This document shows, piece after piece, positions 21,690 to 33,829 of a stretch of 64,000 nt of DNA. The stretch comes from Gigaspora margarita. Lineage: Eukaryota; Glomeromycota; Glomeromycetes; Diversisporales; Gigasporaceae. The number at the start of each line of letters is the position of its first letter. Position 1 is the first letter of the stretch. The position numbers and the translations under genes were made by a program. Under the pieces are notes generated by a model, which was given only the letters and a program-made list of their open reading frames with translations, made no database searches and had not been told where the DNA came from. The DNA is taken from the NCBI GenBank assembly GCA_009809945.1, contig WTPW01001537.1:37833-101832 (forward strand), in the 5' to 3' direction.

Positions 21690-23490
21690 TTAAGTGAAGA
21701 TCTGTGTTGAAGAGTGTTTATCTCTATGATGATAGGTTTTCTGAACATAAAATTACTAGTATTTTGTATATAAGCCAATCTACTATAAGCAAAATCCTTC
21801 AAAACTTTCACTATTGGGGCTGTGTTACTAATCCTTTCAAGGAGTTACCTGAGTGCCAGGAAATTATTTAATAGCAAAGATATAGTAATTTTAAAGCAAT
21901 AAATGCATGAAAAAGTCGACTGGTACCTTGATGAATTAGTATAAGAAATGGAAAGAATAACTAGAAAATGTGCTTTGGTAGCTTCTTTATGGTGGTCTTT
22001 AAGATATTGTAGAATTACATGTAAAAAGGTTAGCCTAATTATAATTTTTACTAATTTAGTATCACAAAGCATATCTAAAAAAATATTTTTTTATGCAGTA
22101 AAGTTGTAATCTTTCGAAAGTTTTCAATGATTATATGATATATAATCCTTGAAAACTTTTGAAAAATCGCAACTTCACTATATAAAAAATATTTTTTTAA
22201 ATATTAGGTGCTCACTTGATGATATCCATTTATTTAATTTATTATTTTACTAATATGGTCACTAGTTGCATAAAGCTGCTCAAGAAAAAAATAAATGTGC
22301 TTGTAGTTCTTTTATTGAGAAAATTATACTTGTGACCAATTGATTTTTCTTGATGAAAGTTCTAAAAATGAAAGAAGCTTAACACATTATTATGGGTATT
22401 CTTCTGTCAATACTTATGCCCAAAAAAAAATAGTATTTGTTAGAGAAAAATGCTATACAATTCTTTTAGCACTTACAATTGATGAAATCATTGTATTAGA
22501 AGTAGTTGTAATAGGAAGCAATTTGTGAATTTTATTTTAGATCAAGTGGTCCATATACAGAGCTGTTATATTACAATGTCTAATTTGTTTCAATTTTTTT
22601 TGGACATATGTTCAAAAAAATTAAAATAAATTGAACATTGTAATGTAACAACTGTTTATATATATTTAAAATGGATTGTATTTATACCATATTAAATACT
22701 ATTGAGGATGATTCTGAAATCTGATGATGCTGAAATCCACATGATTTTCATATTATCAAATTTCCTAAAATTTTCCAAAAATCATATAAACAATCAATCT
22801 ACACTACATCAAATGCTATATCTAGTTGGTATGCCTATATGCAACCTTTTAACTATATCAAAAAGGTGACTCTAACCCTAACCCTAACCCTAAACATGAG
22901 ACAAAGAGCATCTATAAAACCACTAACAAAAAAAATTTTGCTTCATGTTTAGGGTTAGAGTTAGGGTCACTGTTTTGATACAGTTAGAAGGTCTTTTATA
23001 TAAAGATATCAAAAATGCGATTTATGCAGTATTGAATTAACCCCACTTTAACCAACTCTATTTGATTGTTTTGATTACATAGTGTAGATCGATTGTTTAC
23101 ATAATTTTTGAAAATTTTAGAAAATCCAATAATACAGCAATCACGTAGATTTCAGCATCATCTCCAACAAATACTAATATAATTTTTAACATATATAGAT
23201 TCTTTATATAGCTCTATACCTAGAAAAAAATAGTGTTATCATTATAGATAATGCATGAATTTACTATAATAAAGAACTTGTAATGTTGGTCGAAAGTTTG
23301 GGTGGGCAGTTTGAATTTTCCTCTTACTCTATAGAAACTGCTTTTTCTTCAATCAAGACCTGGATTAAATGTCAGAGATTTTTTTGATAGTTCTGATGAT
23401 CCAGTTTATNCATTAGAAATAGCTTGTGCACATATTACAAGTAATATAACCAATGTATTTTTTAATGCTTTAATTTATTTAGAGTAAATA
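21690..23490 (+). pseudogene. Tc1/mariner-type transposase (DDE_3), split by a palindromic insertion
   Basis: The N-terminal helix-turn-helix is clear in one frame (DDRFSEHKITSILYISQSTI, then ILQNFHYWGCVTNPFKELP, about 21730-21850). It continues as LFNSKDIVILKQ...HEKVDWYLDELV and RKCALVASLWWSLRYCRIT after stops and frame changes. The DDE core follows: IFLDESSKNERSL with the first Asp (22340 on), YGYSSVN and KKIVFVREKCYTILLALTID to about 22528. A palindrome at 22721-23163 interrupts it. The second Asp (SVIIIDNA, about 23233-23256) and third acidic residue (SIETAFSSIKTWIK, about 23325-23370) follow, then LEIACAHITSNI. The loop that normally precedes the third acidic residue is deleted. Multiple stops make it inactive. 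It once catalysed TA-target transposition and could be related to the TA-flanked MITEs nearby. Confidence 0.85.
22721..23163. mobile_element. 443-bp telomere-cored palindromic element inserted in the Tc1 pseudogene
   Basis: GATGATGCTGAAATCCAC at the left and GTAGATTTCAGCATCATC at the right begin imperfect inverted repeats of about 85 bp (continuing through CTAAAATTTTCCAAAAAT and CAATCTACACTA). The centre has CTAACCCTAACCCTAACCC (about 22873-22893) and, inverted, TAGGGTTAGAGTTAGGG (about 22950-22967). It separates the two halves of the DDE domain. Confidence 0.87.
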
Positions 23491-23511
23491 TACTTAAATT
23501 ACTCAAATGTG

Positions 23512-23831
23512 CTAGTTTAAATAGGACTCTAGACATCTAGTATAGAGGTCATACATGAAATTTTTTAGCAAAAATACCTAAAATTTAAAAAGCAAAAAAA
23601 ATAGGTTTTGGCAATTGTCTTGGCATTTAGTAGTCCAATTTGAATGAGCTATTTTTTAAATAAAGCTCTCAGTGAGGTGCATCTAACAAAAAAAGGTTTA
23701 TTCAATTCTGATTACTGGTTTAGAAGTTATTAAAGTAAATATAATTTGTCATTTTTAGAAAATTATGTCAAAATTGGCCAAAATCCAGTTATGACCAATA
23801 TGAAGATATCCAGGGTCCTGTTTAAATAGAG
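23512..23831. mobile_element. 320-bp MITE with TTTAAATAGGACTCTAGACAT ends
   Basis: The left end TTTAAATAGGACTCTAGAC is the inverse of the right end ATCCAGGGTCCTGTTTAAA. The body (TTTGGCAATTGTCTTGG..., GAGGTGCATCTAAC, TTGTCATTTTTAG) is shared, in reverse complement, with 42955-43262. Confidence 0.72.
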
Positions 23832-24280
23832 TTTATGTATTATGAAAGAAGCCAAAGAATTTTTAATAAAGTTTTAAGTGAAATTATTAAGATTAGTTAT
23901 GAGGTATTTGCATTTTAAACTTATTTTATTTCAAAATCATGTTCTAAATACTCTTATATATGTTATTATTACTTATAACAATTGTTATAGTACAATAGGT
24001 AATGCTAAGAGAAAACTAGACCTCAGGCATTTAAAATTATAGCTTATCAGACTTAATCTTTAATAAAATCTAATATTATGAGTCCAGTAATTATAATTTA
24101 AAAGCTCAAATCTGGCTTTCTCTTAGTATTGCTTATATAAAATATGAATCTTAATTATAAATACTATTATAATAAAGTGATATTAACACAGTATAATAAA
24201 AAAAATTTTGCATAACTTTAGACATGCTTGTAATAGTATAATTGACCTCAATTTATATATTAAAAAAATCAGTAATCATA

Positions 24281-24595
24281 AATCAAACCAGTGGTGTTCA
24301 ACACCAGTAATATGAAATTCATGTAACATGCAAATCAAAATAAAACAAAAAGTAAATTTCAATTAATATTAGGGTTAGGGTTAAGGCCTGGGATGGAGCA
24401 GGGGCATAGATTATACCAAAATTTTACGAGGAATTTTTTTTGTTAGAGCCTCAAAGATGATTTCATAATCGAATTTTTGCATTATAGTCATTTTTTAAAA
24501 AAAATATCTAAAAAATTTGCATTACACCTGATTTTCACATTACACTGCAGCTCATAATAAAAATTATAGTGGTGTTGAACACCAGTGGTGTGATT
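24281..24595. mobile_element. 315-bp TA-flanked MITE with telomere-like motif
   Basis: AATCAAACCAGTGGTGTTCA at the left is the inverse of TGAACACCAGTGGTGTGATT at the right, with TA on both sides. It carries TTAGGGTTAGGGTTAAGG (about 24370). A diverged relative lies at about 54985-55258. Confidence 0.78.
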
Positions 24596-24659
24596 TAACA
24601 ATGCCGAAAAAAATAAAATTAATCTGCAATGTATCTTAATATTCGTGAGCTAGCTTTAT

Positions 24660-26150
24660 AATTTTTTTGTACTATCCTATCTTATTTACTCCTAATTTAA
24701 TTAAATCTGATTCAGAAAGTTCTTTAATAGTATCTAATAAAATTTTTCATTTTCAAATGCCCTTTCAAATTGTATATAAGATCCTGATCCATTATTTATT
24801 ACTTCTAATTCTAAAAAAAATTTGTGAACTGTTTTAGAAGAATAAATTGCTAATATAAAAGAATTATTCATATTTGTGGACCAGATAAACCAAAAGAATT
24901 TGTAGAATGAACTAGAGCAGGATAATAGATTATTTGAGGTTGAGAAGCATAAGACATGCTATATGGTAGTATATTATTTGAATTTGTTGATTGTGAAGGA
25001 AATTGTAGTCAAACAATTCATCCATAAGATATATTAAAAATAGGATAAACAGGTAGAGTATCAATGGTAGTATTCTTCTTAATCTATTAAATAAATTATA
25101 ATTAAAGTATATATTTTTAATTATTATCAAGTAAATTAAAACAAATTACAATATCTTTTGACATATTTGTAATCGATAGAGTACTAATTCTAAATGGCAA
25201 CCACTATTAACATAATAAATCTTATTACGTATTTTGCATTTCTATTTTTTGCAAAGTTTTGTAATCTGATCTGCTTTATCCATTTCATCTTTATTAGCAT
25301 TATTATCATTAGAAATACATAAAGCTTTGCTTTTGGGCTCATTAGATTTTTTTGAATTAAGATCCTACAATAATATGCATTTAGTAAAATATAATTTATC
25401 TTATAAATTCAAAATTATTTACTATTATTAACTCCTGTTTTCTTTTTTTTACCTGCTTATTCATAGTAACAAAAACGCAAATAATCTTATTGGTAATTAT
25501 TGATTTATATTGTTTGAAAAACTCTTTCCAATTATCATTATCTTGTAAAATCATTGCACCAGTTCGACTATGTTCTACTTTATATGATAATGAGTAATTA
25601 CTCATTACAATTTAATAATTATTATTGATTTTGCATATCCATTGTTGAATAAGAAGATCCTTAAATTCTTCAAAGTTTATAATTTAGTTATAATACTCTT
25701 TCCAGGTAATATATTTCCATTCTCATTTTTAACAAATAACTTGAATTTAAGTTTTGAATCACAATTAGTACTATTATTATATAAAGAAGACTCTGATTGT
25801 TTAGTATTTGTAGTATTCAATTTTTTAATATCTGTAGTATTTGATTTAACTTTTTTGATACATTCATATTTGCTATGATATATGCTACAAAAACAAATAC
25901 TAAAACTTTAGTTAAAATTAGAACTATAACCAAAACAATTATCTGCTTGTTTGAAAAATTCTTCTTGATTAGGTGACAAGTTATTTGGTATATATTTTTG
26001 TGAATAAACTCTAATAGTTTTTTCATTTGATTGATTGTTTGCTTTTGGTTTTGTTTTTTGATTGCAGCTACAAGGATATATAGAATACTCTTTGAAACAT
26101 AAAAAACATTTTTGACAAGAATAGCAAGTGCTTCTTAGATAGAGAGATAA
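24660..26150 (-). pseudogene. decayed fungal gene of unknown function
   Basis: Minus-strand translation gives several coding-like blocks in different frames: EALAILVKNV (about 26133-26104), NLSPNQEEFFKQADNCFGYS (about 25988-25930), LKFKLFVKNENGNILPGKSI (about 25755-25690), LSYKVEHSRTGAMILQDNDN (25605 downward, within a 69-codon frame), a K/R/E-rich tail, and CKIRNKIYYVNSGCHLEL (about 25240-25190). The KFKLFVK...LPGKSI, GAMI-linker and C-K-I-H/R-C-Y-V-G-H-like blocks look like one protein family that I cannot name. Stops and shifts between blocks show it is broken. Nothing catalytic can be assigned. Confidence 0.5.
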
Positions 26151-26717
26151 ATCAGATATTATAAAACATATAATAAATGATTAAAGCTATAGATTAATTT
26201 ATAATAAATATAAATAAATTTGATTGGTTAATTTTATAGTTGAATATTTTTATTAAAATTATAAAAATTATGATGATTATACTAAATTGAAAATAGCAAT
26301 AATAGTACTTGAAATACTAAATTGGTCAAACTAATTATACTTATTTAATTATAAGTTTTTTTTTGCAAATTGGTAAAAAAAAACAAGTAGTTATATGAAT
26401 TATTATATATATATTATGAAGTTATCAGACCAATTTTAATATTTAAAGTTCTATTAAAATAAGAAAGTTCTTGTTTATAACTATGCTTAAAAATCTAAAC
26501 AGATAGTAATATAAAAGTTATAAAAGTTTTAATTATTTAATAGTAGTAATATTTTGAGAACATTATATATAAATAAAATGTTCTTAAATAAGAAAACTTT
26601 ATTTTAAATTTTTTGTTTTTAAAAAAACTTAAGTATCTTTAAAAATATAAAAATGTCAAATTTTACATACTGTCTGTGAGTATAATATAATTTAGCTATG
26701 AATAATTCAACTAGTAT
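26151..26717. other. intergenic, no gene seen
   Basis: Very AT-rich, without recognisable elements. Confidence 0.4.
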
Positions 26718-26942
26718 TAGTTATTGTGGCAGATTAAAATGAAATCCTGATTAAAATAAAATTATAGTATAAAATCTGAAAACCAAATTTTTTTTGGGTG
26801 CATTTTTTAGGGTTAGGGGTTAGAGTTAGGATTTAGTTTTAAAAAAAGTTATAATAAACAAGTATTAGTGGGTTTTAGAAGGTTAGCAGATTAAGTAAAA
26901 AATATAGATTTCATTTTAAATTATGATCTGTGACAGTTATTA
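26718..26942. mobile_element. 225-bp palindromic MITE with telomere-like core
   Basis: TTAGTTATTGTGGCAGAT...AAAATGAAATC at the left matches the inverse of GATTTCATTTTAAATTATGATCTGTGACAG at the right. The middle reads TAGGGTTAGGGGTTAGAGTTAGG (about 26808-26830). Confidence 0.65.
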
Positions 26943-27542
26943 GGTCAAAGTACTATTAAAATAACAGTTACTAGTCAAGAATTGGTCTATCAAAATAATA
27001 GTTTAGTTAAATAGATAACCAAACAAATATAAAAAAAAGTAAAAAAGAAGTAAATCATAAAATAGCTATATGGAATCTTTGCTATAAAAATGATCCTCTG
27101 AGACTATGTAGATTTGATAAACAAAATTCAAATTTACTAGCTATTCAATGATCTATTCAAATAAACTTTTTTTATTCTTAAAGATTAGTGAGCTCTACAA
27201 AAAAAAAAAATAATAAAGTTTGTTTAAATTAGACTATTAGATCATTAGAAAATTTGAATTTTATTTATAAAATCCACATTATCTCAGAGGGTTATTTTCC
27301 TAGCAAAGATTACATATAGGTTGCTTGATAGTAAAAGAGGTAATACCAATATATTCTTTAAAATTATGCACTACTAGATACTGGACCCATCCTTAAATAA
27401 TGGGTTTTTTTATTTTTATTTGCAATAATATAAATAATTTTCTATTTTCTATTTCCTATTAAACTATGGTTACATATTATACAATTATTTAAATTTTAAT
27501 ATAATACAAATCTATTGCATATTACATCATATTAATTATATT
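26943..27542. other. intergenic, weak inverted repeat
   Basis: CCTCTGAGACTATGTAGATTT (about 27101) and AAAATCCACATTATCTCAGAGG (about 27270) form an inverted repeat around 27195, probably one more MITE of about 190 bp. No gene was seen. Confidence 0.5.
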
Positions 27543-27550
27543 AATTTATA

Positions 27551-28498
27551 TAGGGTTCTCAATGGGCCGGGTCGGGCCGGGTTTACCCAAACCCAAGCCC
27601 GGCCCATTGAATTATAAACCCAACCCAAGCCCGGCCCAATTCATCACGGGCTTGAAATATAAGCCCAAACCCGGCCCAAGCTTAGCTCAGCCCAACTCAA
27701 GCCCGGCCCAACCAAGCCCGGCCCAACCCAAGCCCAGCCCAACCCAAACCTGCCCAACTCAAGCCCGGCCTGGCCCAACTCAAGTCCAGTTTAATCCAAG
27801 TCTGTCTAACCCAAGCCGGCCAATTCATAATTTGCAAATAGTATTATAGTCAACTAATTAATTAATTAGTTAGTTAATTAATTGATTAAATGACTAATTA
27901 AATTAGTTAGTATATCAAAATGGCTTAGATATAATTGCATAGCTACTATGAAACAACTAGTTAATGATATCAACTAATTGACCAACTAATTGATTAATTA
28001 ATTAATTGATTAATTATTGCCAATTGATTAATTGTCTAATAAAATTATTATTCATTAGTTGGCAACTTAGCAACTAAATCAATTTTCAATTTGGAACACT
28101 AAGATAATTATATTCTATAGATAACTTAATCATTAAAATGTTAAATAACATATTCTTGAATCAATTATGCTATATTATACTAAAATTACAAACCTTACCA
28201 AATTAACTAGGATCAATTTTTAATCAATAGGAGCTATATATTTTTAATGGGTATTACTGGGTTTTATCGGGCCTCTTTATAATACCTGGGCCCGGCCCAT
28301 TATTTTACAAGCCCAACCCAAGCCCGGCCCAATTAATTACAGGCTTAAAAATTTGGGCCCAGTCTCGGCCCATTATTTTTCAAGCCCAACCCAAGCCCGG
28401 CCCAATTAATCACGGGCCTAAAATTTGGGCCCAGGCCCGGCCCAGGCCCGGACCAACCCACAAATTGTCGGGTTTGGCCCGGCCCATTGCAAACCCTA
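27551..28498. mobile_element. 948-bp hAT-like non-autonomous element with GCCCGGCCCAA arrays
   Basis: The ends TAGGGTTCTCAATGGGCC and GGCCCATTGCAAACCCTA are inverted repeats, flanked by an exact 8-bp duplication AATTTATA (27543-27550 and 28499-28506). TAGGG ends with an 8-bp duplication are typical of the hAT superfamily. Near the left end (27570-27830) and the right end (28285-28490) are arrays of AAGCCCGGCCCAA variants in a sharply GC-rich context. The centre (27850-28060) is ATTAATTGATTAATT-type low complexity. A proline-rich reading frame across the left array is a by-product of the repeat. No transposase was found. Confidence 0.87.
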
Positions 28499-28506
28499 AA
28501 TTTATA

Positions 28507-30204
28507 TAACAAATTTTTTTATTTTTTTATTATGAATTTCTTAATATAGAATAATACAACTTCTTGCTTGTGAAATCTTTTATTAAAAATTAAAAATACT
28601 AATTTGTCAAAGAAAAAAAAACATTCTTTAATGAATCAAAATATATATGATTGTTTAACTGCACTTAAAAATCCAAACCATTTATATAACCAAATTTTAA
28701 AATTGGATAACTTATAATTTTAAAATTCATTATATTGATGTAATTAAAAACTTCATACAATTAAGTCAATTGAAAATAACAAAAGGACACAAGCTTATTA
28801 TAATAAGATAAGATAACTAGTATCATGCACCAAATAATAAAGCATGCTAGTCAAGACAAAAACCTAATAAATGATTTTTTTATTATGGTTGTTTTTTTTA
28901 ATTAAAATAAAATTTTAATGAATTTAACTAATTTTAACACCTGGTTAAAATTATAAATTTTAACCACTCTTTATTTTTATAAGAGTTTTTTATATAAAAA
29001 TTATTCTTTAAAGATTAGGGTTAGAGTATAGGTTATATTAAGTTAGAGAGTGGATTATTTCTATGCAAAATTGGATGCTAAAAACTTTTACTTAATAGCC
29101 AAAAGCTAGTTTTTGTAATAAAATTTTGCGATATTGATAATTTTGTGATTTTTTTTTAAGTTTTCTTAAAATTTCTTTATTTTGTTACACAAGATCTTGT
29201 GATCTGATTGGTAAATTATAGGGTGGTTAGCATCACCAGGGGGCAAGTTAGCAATACTCAATTTTAATATACAATTAAAAAGATTTGTATGTGATATCAT
29301 TTTATTTTGCAAACTATAGTTGATAGTGCCATGCATGAATAAGATATACTTGCCTATTTCTAGAGATTGTCCTATTCTCATAAATTATAGATTTCCTATA
29401 TATAAAGTTTAAATTTGTAAGTTTTTGTTACACAATATTTGGCTTTTTTTTTATATATAAATAGAACCATTATACAGCAGTTTTTTTTTGTGCAAATTTG
29501 TTTTTTAAAACCTTCTATTAGCACCAAGATATATAGATGCCATTATATATTTAATAGAATTCTGAACTTAATAGTTAGTGATTTATAAGGGAAAAAAAGA
29601 AAAAAAAGCAAAAAAAAACATCTTTTAATAATATTCAATAATTAATTAAACTCACCAAAGACACTAAGCCTAAAAAACATGGTTTATTTGGGCTCTACAA
29701 AATCAAAAGGATTTTTTATTTTTTACACTGATTTATGTATATCAAGCAAAAAACTTTGTCTAACAAAAAAAAAAACTTGAACCTTGTTAGTGCCTATTAC
29801 AATTTTATGAATTATGAGTCAGTACCTAATTATATCATCACACATAATTTAAACCCCCTTGAAAAAAAATTTTCATGCATTCATAACATACTTTCTTTTA
29901 CCTGTAATATAATATGAATCAATTTTTATAAAAATTTTTTAACCTATAATTAAACAGCCTTACCCATTAGTAAAATCCTGCCCAATTTGTATATAATTTT
30001 ATGGTAAGTGTAATTTAATATCATGAACATGTTTACTTAATGCACTTTATTTTATTTATTTAATAAAAAAATTGCTTTTATTATATATTCACAGGAATAG
30101 GACAGTAGCCTTTAATTTTGTATAAATTATATAAATTAAATTCAATGAGTAAAATAAATAAATATATATATGTGAAATTCAATATATTATATATTTAAAT
30201 AATA
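28507..30204. other. intergenic, no gene seen
   Basis: AT-rich. A TTAGGGTTAGAG motif lies at about 29017. The short reading frames on both strands have no recognisable features. Confidence 0.4.
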
Positions 30205-30480
30205 AATTATGAATTAATTTATTTGTAGCCATAGGCTACATATAGCTGTACTATTAATATATAAAAAAATTTGTAGCTATATAGGTTAGAGTTAGAGTTA
30301 GATTAATATTAGAATTAGAATTAGGTTAGAAATAAAGTTAGAGTTAGGGTTAGGGTTTTTGGCAAAGTTAGGATAAAATCACAAGAAGAGCATTTTTATT
30401 TAGTAACATAACAGGGGTTATCCTAGTAAAATTTTGATACATAATATAGGCTACATGTAGCCAGGGCTATATATAAATAA
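30205..30480. mobile_element. palindromic element with degenerate telomere-like array
   Basis: TTATTTGTAGCCATAGGCTACA (left) is roughly the inverse of TGTAGCCAGGGCTATATATAAATAA (right). Between them, 30284-30357 is a degenerate (TTAGRG)n run: about ten units of GTTAGA/GTTAGG/ATTAGA, most regular at TTAGAGTTAGGGTTAGGG. Confidence 0.6.
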
Positions 30481-31074
30481 TTTCATAAATTAATTATAAA
30501 TTTCATATATAAAATTTTATAGCTAAATATTGGGTTTTAAAAAATTTTAATATGTAGCAAAAAAAAAGTTCCCAGAAATAGACAGGTATACCTTACATGT
30601 ATTTTGAAAGTATATTAGATCTGGAAATTATTAAAATCATCATTGTCAATTTGGTATTTATTCAAATGAAACTAAAATTACACTTTGCAAGAAAAAGAGG
30701 TGTATGTTGCTCAAAGAAGTAATTTATTATGTCTAAAATAATGTGAATATGTTCTATATGGTAATGTAAAAATTGGTCAAATTTTTTAATTATATGAATT
30801 TTTACTGCTGTTTTTTTCAATTTTTTTTTATTTAAACTTATAAAGCAGTTTTATTTTTAACTTTTTATTTATATAAATAAATAGTTATAATATAACTAAC
30901 ATTATTAATGATCATATAGTTTTTACTATTGGGTTATATAATTTTTTTAATTTTTACCAATTGAGAAATAAAGTACATATGTACATTGTTTCAAAATTAA
31001 GGACTTAAGTCAATTTAAATCAATCTAACTTGTGAAATAATACAGAACACATGTATTTAAAAAGGTTCAACTAC
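30481..31074. other. intergenic, no gene seen
   Basis: AT-rich sequence with no element ends recognised. Confidence 0.35.
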
Positions 31075-31200
31075 AGGACCCTTTTAGCAACTCAGACTTT
31101 TTTAACAATATGGTATTTAATACACAAACCAAATAAAGTTATATTAGAGTAAAAATAGTATGTACTAACAAAAAGTGTCTTAATTGCTAAAAGGGGCCAA
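31075..31200. mobile_element. short MITE, ACAGGACCCTTTTAGCAA ends
   Basis: CAGGACCCTTTTAGCAACTCAGAC at the left is close to the inverse of GTCTTAATTGCTAAAAGGGGCC at the right. Confidence 0.62.
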
Positions 31201-31219
31201 AAATACAGTTTTCTCCAAG

Positions 31220-31220
<1 letters not shown>

Positions 31221-31250
<30 letters not shown>
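31221..31250. repeat. (TTA)10 microsatellite
   Basis: Nine to ten perfect TTA units. Confidence 0.95.
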
Positions 31251-31252
<2 letters not shown>

Positions 31253-31316
31253 ATTCCTATTTGAAGTTAATTTTTTGGTTAACATCACTTTCTAGTGAGG
31301 CAAATAACAAACTTCT

Positions 31317-31625
31317 GTATATTCCTGAAAATAAGCTACTCTGAAAATAAGCTACCCCCTGATTTTTTTCAAAAATTTCAAAAAACATGTTAACAGTTGC
31401 TACATATAAGCATCCAAATTTTACTAAATAAATCTCAAAAGAGCCATTAAGTAAACCTGTTTATGATATCAAATACACTATAGTAAAAATTTTTCGTTAT
31501 TTGGACAATATTTTATTAGTGCATTTTGCAATTTTTTAAAAAATTTAACAATTTGAAAATAAGCTAACCACATTTTTTCATGTAATTTTTGGCCCAAAAA
31601 AGGTAGTTTATTTTTAGGAATATAT
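31317..31625. mobile_element. MITE with TATATTCCTGAAAATAAGCTACC ends
   Basis: ATATTCCTGAAAATAAGCTA (left) is inverse to TAGTTTATTTTTAGGAATAT (right). Internal inverse segments such as CAAATTTTACTAAATAAAT are also paired loosely. It is related by its AATAAGC motif to 39839-40036. Confidence 0.6.
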
Positions 31626-32089
31626 AGTATTTTTAATATAGTAAATCTATTATAATGAATTGACTTCAAAGTTAAATTTAGTCTAGAGATTCTAGTTGAG
31701 TTGCTAATTAGATTGAATTCAGCAGTTAACATTACATTCTTATTATGAAAGAAGCAAAATAATAAATACATTCATTTGAGAAAAAGAACTACATACAATT
31801 TTATAGCCAAACTTCTTGTGATTTAGTGATTGGATTTGCATTATTTAAAGTATAATCACAGATCAAATTTTAGGTTTACTATTTCTCCTTGAATGCAAAT
31901 TCTGTTACTTAAAAATTAGTATAAAAAATATTGATTTGAATAATTGTTTTGTAATAGTTATTTCTATAAAGTTAAATATTTATTTAAATATTTCTTCTTA
32001 CTAAGCAGTTTTTCTTGAATTTTTTATTGCAAACTGAAAGAAACAAACATGAGAGGATAGCCAAGTAGGAACTAAAATTTTAACTTTAT

Positions 32090-32640
32090 TTATTTTCTTT
32101 TTTTTTTTAAATTATTTTTATTTTTTTTAATTCATTTAATTTTTGAAATTTTTAAATTATTTTTATTTTTAATTTGTGTTAATTTTTTATTTGTTTTTTT
32201 TTGCATTTTTTTTTATTTGTTTTTTTCATTTTTTTAAATTATTTTTTTATTTTTTTTAATTTGTTTTAATTTATTATATTTATATTTTTTTGGTTTTTTT
32301 TTAATTTATTTAATTTTATTTTAATTTAATTTTTTTAATTTTTTTTTTGCTTTTTAATTTATTTTTATATTTATTNAAATTATTTTTTATTTTTTTTTAA
32401 TTTGTTACCTGTTTTTTTTTGATTCATTTTAATTTTATTATTAAATTATTTTTTTTATCTTTTTTTTTTTTAAAGTATTTTTTTTAATTTGTTTTAATTT
32501 TTTTTAAATTAATTATTTTTTTTATTATTTTTTAAATTATTTTTTATTTTTTTTCAATTCATTTTAGGTTTATTTTTTAAATTATTTTATTTTATTTTAT
32601 AATATTTTTTTAATTACTTTTATTTTATATTTGCTATATA
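32090..32640. repeat. T-rich low-complexity array (AATTATTTTTTATTTTTTTT)n
   Basis: About 550 bp of AATTATTTTTWTTTTTTT variants at an irregular 30-45 bp period, with one n at 32376. The inverse A-rich version is at 51515-51755 in the inverted copy of the same element. Confidence 0.85.
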
Positions 32641-32830
32641 ACTACAAAATAATGCATAGGGAGTTATTTTGAATTTTGTCTGAATTAAGCTTAATTTAGA
32701 CTTAAATTCAAAACTACACCCTATCACATTATTTTATGACTATACAGTATTTTTATTATCTTTAATTTTTACTTTTTGATATTCATTTTATCAAGAACAT
32801 AAAAGAGTAAGGGGAAGTGGTGAGCATAGT

Positions 32831-33385
32831 AAAAGTTCATTTTGATAATTGTTAAAGTGCTCTAGGAAAATGTTGATCATACTTCAGATGATTACTAGCC
32901 ATACCCAGATAAAGATTATTATTTATGATCTTTTAATATTCTAAAAATACTTTTATAGCACATTTAATACAGTTTAATAGTCACTATTCTAATTTAAATT
33001 TCATAAAGTGGTTTGCAATAAAATTTTTATTATAGACATATCATAAAATTACCCAATAGTCATCTGTTACATTTAACCAAACAATCCTGAATCAGTCCAA
33101 AAATCAAAACAAATAATGATAACTTGATGTCAGACAGAAGAACATCAAAGATTTTAATATATTAGATAGAAAAAATAAGAAACAAAACAAAAAACTAGCC
33201 ATTACAGTAAATAGTTAAATTAATTGGTTTTAGAATTTACTAAACTATTTTAAATTTTTTTAAAAATTACTTTAAAATTTTGTGTTAGCTATTGTGATAA
33301 TATGTAGTATTGAAATTAACAGCTGTGGTTTCTATACTAACTTTTGCTATATTGTAGTGATTTACTATAAAAACAATTATGTACA
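32831..33385. other. intergenic, no gene seen
   Basis: AT-rich sequence with nothing recognisable. Confidence 0.35.
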
Positions 33386-33639
33386 TATAGGGGTAAGTCA
33401 GTGGAAAAGGGTCAAATTTTTTCTAAGTAAAAGTTTTCTTGATTTTAAGCTTAAATATCTTAAAAACTAACCTAATAAATTTAATAAATTTTTTATTTTA
33501 ATTCTATATAATTTCAAGATTAAAATAAAAAATTTTTTAGCAAATTTGATTAAATATTTGTCAAGATATTTTAATTTAAAAATTAAAAAAATTTTACTAA
33601 AAATGATTTATCCCTTTTCTACTAACTCACCCCCATATA
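33386..33639. mobile_element. 254-bp MITE, copy B of the 9437-9688 family
   Basis: TATAGGGGTAAGTCAGTGG (left) is inverse to CTACTAACTCACCCCCATATA (right). It shares TTTTTTCTAAGTAAAAGTTTTCT and AAAAATTTTACTAAAAATGATTT with copy A. Confidence 0.8.
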
Positions 33640-33829
33640 TTTGTATATTAATACTTTATATTATAATACTTAGTATTTGGTTCTAGTATGATTAACTATT
33701 AAGAATATTATTACAAATTAATATACAATAATATATATGATAATTGACAATCTAATAATTATCTGGATAATAATCATATAGTATAATGTAAGCAAATCAT
33801 ATATAAAAATTACTAATAGGTAGAATAGG

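Larger units (their letters stand above)
31258..32830 (+). mobile_element. family G element, copy 2 (longest uninterrupted copy)
   Basis: It begins TATTTGAAGTTAATTTTTTGG with GTTAACATCACTTTCTAG, the end shared by 4288, 44809 and 51342/54790. It contains a nested MITE (31317-31625), the 31630-31790 block shared with 4370 and 54500-54720, and a 31995-32085 block (AAACTGAAAGAAACAAACATG, GAGAGGATAGCCAAGTAGG) shared with 51760-51860 inverted. A T-rich array (32090-32640) and ATGCATAGGGAGTTATTTTG (32652 on, inverted at about 51490) follow. The right boundary is approximate. No protein was seen, so it is non-autonomous. Confidence 0.6.

Noticed and set aside
22860..22970. True telomere end
   Set aside because: The TTAGGG units are short, occur in both orientations and lie within a palindromic insertion, so they are interstitial.
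27562..27849. 95-codon proline-rich reading frame
   Set aside because: It is a translation of the GCCCGGCCCAA repeat array within a hAT-like element, not a gene.
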